Shown here one piece after another: positions 21,901 to 33,900 of a stretch of 64,000 bases of DNA. Both the position numbers and the translations under genes were made by a program. Position 1 is the first letter of the stretch; every line of letters begins with the position of its first letter. The stretch is from Phaseolus vulgaris. Its lineage: Eukaryota; Streptophyta; Magnoliopsida; Fabales; Fabaceae. The DNA lies in assembly GCF_000499845.2 (NCBI RefSeq), contig NC_023751.2, positions 33,664,309-33,728,308 of the forward strand, read 5' to 3'. A model generated the notes under the pieces. It was not told where the DNA came from, did no database searches, and saw only the letters and a program-made list of their open reading frames with translations.

Positions 21901-24900
21901 CTTGTTGCTACGACTCTAAAGTTTCAGTATAGTGATACGTAATTATATAGAAATGACGCATGGAATCCTTGTCTATAACTTTTTGTAGAATTAATATTTG
22001 AAGAGAAATTTACCTGATAAAGTTTTGACAAGCAAGCAACCTCTTTGCAAGGCTTCTTAACATAACAAGGAATGCTAAAAAGAAGAAAGCAGGCAACATA
22101 ATAGTCAAAGTTGCTTAAGTTGTGATTTGAAGCGAGTCCATAGTCCTCTCCCAATCGATAAAATTTACATGGAGTTTAGAATTTTTGGCTTCATAACATT
22201 CTGAATCACCATATAGTCTTGGAATGAAAGAATCTTGATTATGAGGCAATGATGGATGGGTGTGTTCAGAATCCCTTTGGCTGAGGTTTGCAAAGGCAAT
22301 GGCTAGAAACCAACAACTGAGGAATGGGGTCTTGTGGCTGCTTTGGCAATGATAACCCTTAGGTCAAAGGATATCTAGGAAAGGAGATTTTAAGCCTAAG
22401 ACAAACCGGCTTGGTTAGACGATGTTTGCATCCACTTATATACTATAATTTGACCATATTTGTAGTTGATGCGAGATCTCTAACACACCTCCTCACACTG
22501 AGTATTAGACATTTCAAGTGTGGCAATAGAGGGAGGTCTAATAGTGATGACACGATAGGCCCAAACATATCTGACTTGGTCGTATATCTAGTTGATATGG
22601 GATATCCAACACACCATGTTCTGCTGAGGATGAAACATCTTAAGTGTGGAAATAAATATTTATGGGTTGTTCAACCTAATAACAGGTGACACAATACCAT
22701 TTTTGAAAGTGGACTTTTAGGCCTACTCATCCTCATAAATCAACTTGGTAAGGTGATGTTTACACTTAATTGTATATTAAAATTGGATCATATCTTTAGT
22801 GAATGTGTTACGCCAAGTATTGAACATCTCGAGCATGGTAATAGAAGTGGGCATGATAGCTGGTAACATGATAAACCCAAACAAATTTGGCTTGGTTATA
22901 TGTGAGATTTCCAACAAGATGATGACATTGGGTTGGTCAAGTTGAAAGTGAAAGTTGAGAGACCCTAAAATAGGAGATTTGAGATGCATTCTACTGAGTC
23001 AGAGAAACAAGATGGGCTGCTATAACATAGGGGTTCTATTGGTAGGTTCTAAAATTCTTGTCAAGAGAGATGTTGAGAGAGAGATCATGGAGAAATCTTA
23101 GTAATTAATATGCATAAAAATGGAAATAAGGAACTATTCTACGTTATACATAGTTTCACTGTTCATTGTGTAAAAAATATGGTTTATTTGATTATTAATT
23201 GATGATCATGAATTGTACAATTTACATTATGTTATGCTTTGTGATTTGGAAGACAGCCTTTTGATCCATGATCTAACAATCATGTCTGGAACAAAGAGGG
23301 CATGTGAACAGAAGAATCTCTATTGCTAAGTTCTAATGGAGAAAGAAACCCTACCAATAATTATCATTGCATATTAAAAAAGGGCATAAAGATATTGTTC
23401 TGTTTCTAGATTATCTTTTATTGATTATTACTATTAGATACAATTTTCAATAATCAATCCTCTCATGCGTCAAGAGATAGATTGACCCTCTGATTAACTA
23501 TTTGATCCATGATGTGACAACCATGTCTCACAAACCTGGATTTGGAAGGATGAATATAGTAGTTTGTAAATTCTAATTGTGTAGGAAGTGTGTTTGACAG
23601 TAGATACGGTACATTTTACTCTGACACTTGAAACTGATTTAAGAGGTGTGAGATTGAAAATTTAGCACTTAGAGAAAAATAAGTTGTAAAATTGTGGCTA
23701 GGAGGTCTAAACTAGCACTTTTGGAAGGACTGTCTTGAGGTTAGAAACCTGGAAAAAATAGAAGACTAAGCTATTGTTAATGATGAAAAATGAACGAGTC
23801 CTATTCTAGTGAGCCAATGAATTATATAATATAATATTAGACACTTAAAATAAATCCTGATTGTGAGCCATCTTTTACTTTGGGTAAAGAAACTGAAAAT
23901 GCACAAAATTGAATAAGGAATGCTGCAATACTATGCTATTGTAGTACAAACAGTTAAACTTTGTGTCTTTTTCTTGCTCTCTTCGTAGCTCTTCTTTTAT
24001 AAACATTACATTGGTCACTTCTGCCCCTGAGAGTAGATTCAGGGGAGCATGTGATACCTAGGTTCCAAAAACACCATGACTTGTCAAATAGCAAATAGTC
24101 ATATATGCTACTTTTTGTTTTGTTTTATTCACTAGTACTTTATGAAGGATTAAGATGTCAAAGGAGTCTAAGTAATCGTCCCTTTGTTTTCTCCTCCTTT
24201 TCTTTTCATGTCTTTCTGTGATCACTTACTCATGTTCATGTAAAATCAACCTTTTTTAAATTTAGTTTGATTTATATTAAAACCATACATTTAAAAAAAT
24301 GTAGGCCTGAATTATGTGGTTTTAACTTGACCTCACATTCTTTTTCATTGTTTAAATCTCAATCCTTCCAATTGTGAGCACTTGCATTGACATCCTACAT
24401 CATTGTTTGTCCCACATTGGCTTAAATTAATTATATAAGTGGATGACAATCCTACCCTACAATCTAATTTTGTAGGACTCAATTAGGCTTAAATCCAAGT
24501 TGTAATATGGTATTGGAGTTTATCCTAATTATTGTTGTTGAACCAATGTATTATTTGATTGTTATAGGACCACTTGTAGATGTCCAATCCTACAAAATTC
24601 ACATTTGAGATATCTAGTGCTCAAAGCAAGAGGAGTGTGTGAAAGTCCCACATCAACTTGAGATATATACAAGGTGAGGATAACCCCTAACCTTACAAGT
24701 TTGGGATGTCCACTCCTCAGTGTTGAAAGTCTCACATCAACTCGAGATATGACCTTATCAAAGTATATAAGTGGAGGACATTTACGAGTTAGTTTTGTAG
24801 GATTTGTTAGATAAAACTTGAATTCTTTTAGTTTGAATGGAGTCAATGTCATGTTTGAGCTCACAAAACTAGTGCCACTTGCTAACCTCAACTCACTAAG

Positions 24901-27900
24901 GCCTAGTATTTGAGTTTTATGTGATGCCACCTAGTAATGTTTAGTCCTATGAACTTTACATGCTCCAAATATTAAGCCACTTGTGGACATGGAGGTGTCT
25001 TAAGTTGCCAAAAATAACAGGGAATACAACCATAATACTCTTTAAGAGGCTTGGGCAATCTTGTCTCCTTGAGTTAGCTTTTAGGACTTGATCCTGCCTG
25101 TTGACCAGAACGCTGGAAACTGCCTCGTCAAAGGATCGACGTGTGCACCGCTTCTAACCTCCGTCCTTCCTCAAGATCCACCTCAAGAACCTGCAAAAGA
25201 ACATAGCGGCGCCGCTGCGGCCGATCGCACTCCAACGCCCAAGTCAGTGACAGAACCACCAAATACTAAGAGCAAGAACACTCAAGAAATCTCAAGGAAC
25301 CGTGCAATGTTCTCTCCTCACAGTAAGCTCTAGAACTCGCAAGCGTAAAGAGTATAATCTGAACGTGCGTACCTCAGAAAGTTCGTTGAGAACTCTTATA
25401 TACCTGGTCACTTTCTCTCTCCTGGCAGTCCTGGACACGTGGCTCGCATCCAGTCGTACACGTGCCATCATCTGGAGCCTCCTTGACTTGGGCGCTGCTT
25501 CTGACTCTCTTTTTGGCTAAGTTACTCATGCATGGTACTGCCCAGTGCATAGCTAACTTGGGAGTGCGATCTCTACTGGAACGGGCGAGTCAGGGTGCTC
25601 TCGTATACCTTCCCTGTGGTCTCGCCGGCCGCCTTCATAATCTGCACCACCTTCAGCTTCGGCGATGTGCTTTGTTCTGGCGATCTCCAATCACTTGGTC
25701 GCCTGAGTTTACCCTCTGGCGACTTCATCTTCAACTGGGCGATCGCCTGGCATGCTGAAGATCGGAGCACGCCAACTTAATAACTGGCGATTACACGAAC
25801 CACCCGACTTCCTTCCCTTCTGCAACTCTGGCGCCTTATCCACACGCCTACTCTGTGGCTTGGTGCCACGTCATCACTTCCGACTACCAGGGCGGTACAG
25901 GACTGATTTAGGATAGGTTCATTTCCAATAGAATTATAGAAGCAATATTAGCAATCTGCAACTTCACTCATGAGGATTGTCTATCTAGGTCTCGAACCTC
26001 TCTATTGACTGTTGATGGCTTGCAATCCAAGGCCATAGGGCCATAGTTATGACTCATGCTAATTCTCTAAATGAGTCCCAACTCAACTACTTCATTCATT
26101 TTGGAAAACTTTTGGAAGGCATGGGATGTTGAGCATTTATGCTTTTCATGGCATTTGATTATTTTATATACTTTTATTCCAAAATGCACTTTCACTTGAG
26201 TTGTTTGTTGAATTTGGAATGGAAGAATTTGCTGTAAAATCTTATCTTGCAGTTTTGTTTTTCTGCCATGGCAGCTCTATAAATATAGAATGTCTTGTTT
26301 AGTTTGTTTAAAATTATTGTCAGATTTGTGTAACTTATTGAATGGGTTAACTTATGCATTGTTTTACCTATCTGACCTATGTGAAGGTAGATCATTACTT
26401 TTTTGTATCTCTCTGATGTAAGAATTCTTATAATGAATTAGCTAAGATTGACAATCTCTTAGGCATTTTTTTCATATTTCTCTTTCAAGTTGGTATCAGA
26501 GCGGATCAATCTCACTCTATCACTGTGTCACTGTCTGGTGATTCCATCGTGTTCGCTGTTGTCCACTGTCACCTTTTCTCTCCAACAAGCATTTGGTTGT
26601 GTTCTTCTTGTTGATTTGTATCCATTGATGTTGACTACCACATTTTTTGTCAAAATGCATAAGATCTAGAGTGTCGCTCCAAGTGACAGAGAACCCATCC
26701 AGTCTCAAAGCAAATTACTCCTCATGTGCAACCTCTTTCTATGGCTAAGCTAGATATGTCAGGGCATGTGCCACCTTGTGTTCATCGAAATGAACACCAC
26801 CATTGTTTCTCTTGTTGACCTTGTAGTCCTGGTTTCAAACTTTTTTTCCCTTTGGTGTTGAGTCTCTCTTGGAAACCTTGATGATTCCCCATTGCACCCC
26901 TATGTTCTCTATTCTTTTATCTAAAATGGGCTTTGGTCCTATCCACTCTTTTTCTTGGTTACCCAATATTACTTTTGAAAAACTTAATGGCAAAAATACC
27001 TATCATGGTCTAATCTGTTGAGTTTTGGTTTCTTAGTCAAGGTTTTCATGATCACTATGAAGATGATAGTAAAATACCATAAGAGAAAGTTGGAGATGGG
27101 AAGGAGATGGATTTTCAGCTTTGTGCCTTGTTGTGACAATATGCCCAATATGTTGGGAACTCTTACAACATTCAAAACATGTAATTCCTTTTCGAAGAAG
27201 GCCAAGATTATTTTTGCAAAATGATATTCAATACCTTTATGAGTCTTCTCATAGATTGATATCTATTAAACAAATGGATCATGACATGACTTCTTTTATT
27301 GTTCAAGCTCAATCAATTTTTGAAGAATTGAAGATGTTCTTAGAAGTTCATTATTTGGAAGGATAAGAAGTTGGATAAGTTTTACATGGTTAAGATCCTT
27401 TGTGTCATGCACCTAGATTTTGATCATGTTTAGAACCGAATCATGACTACTCAAGAAATTCCATCAATGGAGTGTTGTGATTATAGAAACAAAGGATAAA
27501 TCATTTATAATCAGAAATAGCTAGATTATAAATGTATTATTAGGAATATTTTTATTTATTCTCTATTACGTCTTTATTATTAAACGATATCAAATCTTCT
27601 CTATTTAGCCACTAGTTTTGTCTCAAAGACATACGATTTCAGCTCAATGTCTCTTTCTTTCCTATAGTTTAACAGTCTGCCGCCACATGTTCTTTCTTTC
27701 AAATTAGATTCAGGCTATTTTCTATGGCTGTGTAGTTGTGCTGTTATAATATCATTACCTTGTTCCAGTTCAGTGATGTCTGTACCCCTGGTCTGTTGTA
27801 TTTCATGGTGCTAGGTTATATTAAATCTGGGTGATATTGTATATACTGTCATATGGAAGAATAGAAATTTCTTCATTTATGTTCAGGTCATATTATCTAG

Positions 27901-30900
27901 AACCCATCTATATCTGGTATATTAAATTCCTTGGCTGTTTGATAGAATACTCTTAAAACTAGAAGATTGGACAAAGGTAAAAGCGAAAAAATAAATTAAG
28001 ATGAAAAAATGCAAGCAAGGTAAGATTGAAGTTTGTGAAATTGGCAAATTGACTAGCTCTGAAGTTAAGACCCAATTTTTGTTAAATTTCCTGATGTGCT
28101 TGTTGTTGTGGTGTTCTCCAATGGAGTAAAGGATTGAATTTTCTTTGAAATGATACTGTGAAGTGTTTTTGACTCTCAAATATTGTAGGATTTATATAAA
28201 GCAAGAACTTACACATTGGATTCATCCATGATTAAATGTTACCAACTGTAAAGTATATGAGGAAAGGGGCATTAATTACAGTATGAACTAACGAAGTTGC
28301 CCTGTCATGATTTCTTTCAACTGTTTATCAGTTGGCAGTATTTGCTTGATATCAAAGGATGATTTTCCAATCCTGTTTGTTCCTGTCAAATACTCACAAT
28401 AAAGCACTAAATACTCCACTTCCCCCTTTTAAAAAAAGGATATTGCACTTACTCATTAATGGATGATTTCGTTTTAAAGAATAAAACAGAGCCTTTAAGG
28501 TTGTGAACATATTATCAGATTCAGTGCTTAAAATACTCAGGCCCGTTTAATTTTAGTGCTGAATTGAAAAGGTACTGCACTGATAATAAATTTAAGTGAA
28601 AAAATGTTGCATGTGGATACCTAATGTATTCAGGAGCAACCTTTTCCTTATGTTATTACGTGATATTAACTTCCTTTTTAATATAATTTTGTATTTTATG
28701 AAATATGAATATTTTCCACTAATACACAAAATTTAGAATTCTTTTTCAAATGGAGAAGTTGAGTGCCGAGTTTTCCCATCAGACTCCTTACTAGAAATTC
28801 AGTGCAAGTCAATTTTACCAAATATACCAGCTTTATTTTAATTTTGAGTTTCTCATTTCTCTAAGCTATAGTCAGGATCCTAATATTATATATTTGCAGG
28901 AATTATATGTTGAATTTGCAACTTCATCTATGTGGGTATTGTTATATAGGTATTTGAGACGAGGATTAAATGACAAGGGTAGAGTAGCAAATGATGTGGA
29001 GACAGAGCAAATTGTATTTGAAGATGTTCCTGAAGGTCTTCCAGTCCAAATATGCTCTGTTGTACAGAATCGAGGTTCAATCCCTCTGTTCTGGTCGCAG
29101 GAAACTTCACGTCTAAATCTTAAGCCTGATATTATATGTATGTCTTCCCATTTCCAGAATACTGTAGCACTTTCCGAGTTATGTTTTTCTTGTCTTCTCT
29201 TCTCCACTTAATGTATGAGGCACTATCTGTTTGCTTATGTTATCACTTGGTCTTCCTCAGTGTCAAAGAAAGATCAGAATTATCAAGCTACCAGACTTCA
29301 CTTTGAAAATCTTGTCAAAAGATATGGGAATCCCATAATAATTTTGAATTTGATAAAGGTAGTTTTCTATTTTTCTTCTTATCAAATGTCTAATTTCCCC
29401 AATAAGCATTTTTTCTTGTATTTTATTCCAAAAAGGTGTTGATTTGTTTCTCTGTCTTTTTTTAATTTGGTTAGACTCCTTTGTAATTGATATTGTTACT
29501 TTTTAATCAACAGTCACATGAGAGGAAGCCTCGCGAGTCCATTCTTCGTTCTGAGTTTGGTAATGCAATTAATTTCATTAACAAAGATTTATCAGAGGAG
29601 AACAGGTTAAGGTTTCTTCATTGGGATCTTAAACATTTTCAGAGGTTAGTCTTTTATCATACAATTTTTTCTTTTTAACAATTAAATTAGAACTGTGCTC
29701 TGAATAAGCTAATTTAATTTTATGGTCTTTTTATCTTTTCTACTTCTAGCAAAGCTACAAATGTTTTGCTACTTCTGGGAAAAGTGGCTGCATATGCTTT
29801 GACATTAACAGGTTTTTTATATTGCCAACTGTCACCAACTCCTAGACCTGAGGAATGTAAAGAATGGCCATCTATTAAGTAAGTTTTTCATTTTCCTCCA
29901 ACACCTTTCACCATTTCTTTGATACACTGTGTATTTTTGAAATTTCTAGAGAAAAGCATGAAGACAATCTTGAGAAAAAGCATAAAGATAGTGTACAATG
30001 ATATAAAATTTTCTGCTAATAGCATTAAGAAATGTTATTAAGGTGTGAGTGAATGCATGCACTGCAAAAAAAGGCATTAATATTTGATGTTAAGTTCATC
30101 CACTAACATCTTTTGTTTATATTAAAGTTTTGCATATGACAATATTGATAAGGGAAGCTTTCAACCCACAAGAGAGGTTGATGTTGGCAATGAAGATGGT
30201 AATAATTTAGAGAAGAAACCCAGTGGAGAAGACAACCATGCTAACGGAAATCATTTTGTCAAGCCACCCATGTTCCAAAGGGGGGTTCTTCGAACTAATT
30301 GTATAGACTGCTTAGATCGCACAAATGTTGCACAATATGCGTATGGGTTGGCTGCACTTGGCCACCAGCTTCATGCTCTAGGAATTATTGATCACCTGAA
30401 AATGGACCTTGATGATCCTGTAAGTGATGATTTGATGGGATTTTATGAACGGATGGGTGACACACTTGCACACCAGTATGGTGGTTCTGCTGCACACAAC
30501 AAGGTGATTACTTATGTTATGATGTTCTTTGCAATAGCTTCAGTTAGTAGTTATAATCTATCTAGGGAACTGACCTTTCAAAATCTTTCAAACAAAGCTT
30601 TTATTAACTTTGTAACTGGGTTTAAACTTTTTAAAAGACAAGATCATTGTTAATCTTATTTTTTTTCAAGACAATTTTAGCAGGAAGAAAAAAGAAGAAA
30701 TAGATATAAGAAAGGAGAAATCTCTATCAATCAGCCAGTGAAAAATATTGTGGTTTACTGCCGATAATGCCTATCTAAATGTGTTGCTATGTTATCTGAG
30801 TTGGATTCAATTGTATTAGTAGTATTGTTTGCTTTCTCATTTATATTGAGATTTGAGAATAGATTTATCTCTTGGATTACGTAGTTGCATCTCTTTAACT

Positions 30901-33900
30901 TCTTTTCCACTTGCAATGTAGATTTTCTCTGAGAGGAGGGGACAATGGAAAGCTGCAACACAATCCCAGGAGTTCTTTAGGACTCTTCAACGATATTGCA
31001 GCAATGCTTACATGGATGCCGAGAAGCAAAATGCAATTAACATGTATGTGCCACAGTCATGTATTTATTAATTGTTTTTTGTCTCGAAGTAATATGATTT
31101 CCCATGGTTGGATTTATAGCTTGTCTGTTTCTCTAAAGGGTCTTTTACTAAGACATTTGAGAAAATCTATTTTAGGAAAATTTGGATTGTACAGCAGGAT
31201 AGGAAATCCTCCTCCGATTGACACTGCCAATGATAACAAAGAAACAACAGCTTTAATACAGGAAGCTTTGTAATCTGTTTTTAACTCTGTAAAAGCTGTG
31301 TCCTGAACTCCAAATTGAAACCATGACATGAAAACAGTTTGAAAACACTTCATCCAAACTCCAAAGACAGCTAGAGCAGCATATCTTGTGTACTTCGATA
31401 TAACTTTAATTCACTACTGATAAGTACCCAATCTGGGAACCCACCCTAAAAGCTATCTCTTAAGGGGGAGCAAACACTTAAACACTCCACCAAGAGTGCT
31501 TGATGGGGAACTTGGGCACCTATAATACCCAAGTTTCCATTAATTGCCCCCCTTCCAAACTCTCATAATTGGGAAACCTAAAGAAGAAAAACGTTAGTTT
31601 CTATGGGTTGTACATAATATATCCCTAATAAATGAATTTCCTTTGACTGTAGTGAGTTGTGAAGGCAGTTGCAATCGCATTACATATATTGTATTTTTAA
31701 GATCTGGTGCAATATAAACTCCACACTGGGAAATGTTTTTATGATTATGGTTGGGCATAGTAGCATTATTTTTAGAAATTCATTAGAAAAGAAAGGAGGG
31801 AAAGAACATCTGTAAGGCATGTATCCTCCAAGAAGAAAGCAAATGACTTTAGAATAAAGTAAGAAAAAAGGAAAAATGCAACAATGCAACAATGCTCCCT
31901 AATATCTTTGTAAAATTAAAATTGGATCTCCCTTGAAACAGTCATCGAACACTCCATTATCCTATTTCATAACTGGTTTATTTGCAGGTAGAGAAACATC
32001 CTCAAGAAAAATGATATTTTTACAACTAGTAATTTTTATCCAACCACATGACAACTACTCTTTAATATAAAATATTAAATTATATGGGTAATATCTAAAT
32101 TTTAGACTAAACTATAATATATGTGGTTGTAGAGTAGTTGTATGAAATGATAAGGTAGTCAAAATATCATCACTTCATCCTTACATATGTGAGCATTCTG
32201 TGGTTCTAAAATTTGTATGATTTAAATACTTAAAAAATAATCATCAAACAGTAAATTCACATTATATTTAAAACAACTCAACCAAATTTTAAGCAAATTT
32301 AAATTTATCTAATGTCTAAATTTAATGAACTTATTTATATCTTGCACAAATGTTAACCTGTTTCTGAATCTGCCGAAGTTCCCATATTTTTGACTTGATT
32401 GTGATCTTATCCTATTTCCAATTTAAATCATCTATACTAGTTATAATATTAATATTCTATTGTTATTATATATTACCTGTTTGCAAAGATTGTCTCTTTG
32501 GTGTTATTAACCAATTACTGTCTTATGTAAACTTGTCTTTACTTTTTCTTGGCACAGATTCCTGGGGCATTTTCAGCCACAAGTGGGTAAGCCTGCACTG
32601 TGGGATTTGGGCTCAGATCAACATTATGATATAGGGAGACATGGGGATGATGATGCAAGGTATTTGGATTTAATATATGGGAATGGAACACCTTTTTTTT
32701 CATTCTTGTGTAAATTGGTCCTTGATTAAAGACCTGGGATTTTTGTTAGAGTTTGTCCATCTGAAATTTCATACAACATTTTCTACTTTAGGTATAATTC
32801 CTAACACATTCTCTTTGTATGATGAAGTAAAGGAACTAAGAATAAATTTTGAAATGAGAGGTAGTAAGCCTAAGCCCTAGCCTGGTGTGATTGTTCATAT
32901 AGTTATTCTCAAGATAGAAAGAGTACTTCCTATATAGAGGTTTGGGATAATTAGTTGTTGGCATGAGTGTCAAGCGTCAACTTTCTGATGATATACACAT
33001 TGAACTTGGCTTCTTTCTTATAGTGGATCCATACTTACATTGGTCATGATTATCTATACACAGGGAAAATGTTATCTTGTTCATGAAAAATGTATAGGTT
33101 TCTTCACTTGACTGGAACATTCTCTGCTTCATCACTTTAGTGTAGTTTATGATGAGTGTCAGGAATTCTAACTGACGTGTTTTGCATTTTCACGTATGCA
33201 AATCTGTCTGCTAATGAGCCTGGCATTTTTTAACTGTGGTATGTAACAGTCATCAAGTTGCTGTTAGAATTTACTACGATGATTTAAAGTGTAGCTGTGG
33301 TGATTTGCAGGAATAGCTTTTAAATCCGTTTGTCTTAGATGGAGAGTTGGTGAATCATTTTAATTTGAAGAGTTGAAGTCTTTTAAAACTTGTATGGAAT
33401 GTTGCTGGCTGGATATTAGCACTGTGACATGATTTTATTTTTTTGTTAAATGAGAGATAGCATATAATTTGATACTACAAAATCATTGTGGGCTTCTTCT
33501 GTATATCATTATTATAATGTGAAAGATGTATGCGGGGAAGTTCTTGATGATGCAGCTTATGTGGTCTGAATTATGAATTTTTAGGTCATTTGTCAAAAGG
33601 TGTTTCTCAGATGGAAGCATTATTCATGGCAAGTCCACACCTACGTCAACCTCAAATCCAAATATTGAAAAATTCTCAAAGCTAGGTTTGCAGAACCAAT
33701 CAGAAGAAGGAAGCAATTATTTTTGTGACTCGTCGCCTGAAATATCAACATTTGAGAGTGACATGGCATTTTCAAGGTTTGTAATTGTACTTATTAATGT
33801 GAATGTTAATATGTAATCTGGTTATGATATGTAGGAAGAGACAATTTCAGCCACAGTAAAAATACACCAAATGGTGCTCCCATAATGTGACGTCCCAGAT

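Noticed and set aside
24024..24044. Short hairpin CCCCTGA/TCAGGGG
   Set aside because: A 7-bp stem in an intron with an 8-nt loop is within chance expectation and has no associated feature.
25988..26003. B-box-like GGTTCGAGACC on the minus strand, suggesting a tRNA gene
   Set aside because: No acceptor stem, D arm or anticodon arm can be built around it.
31505..31538. Inverted repeat GGGGAACTTGGG/CCCAAGTTTCC in SAC intron 11
   Set aside because: An 11-bp imperfect stem in an otherwise unremarkable intron; no microRNA-like extended duplex or element ends were found around it.
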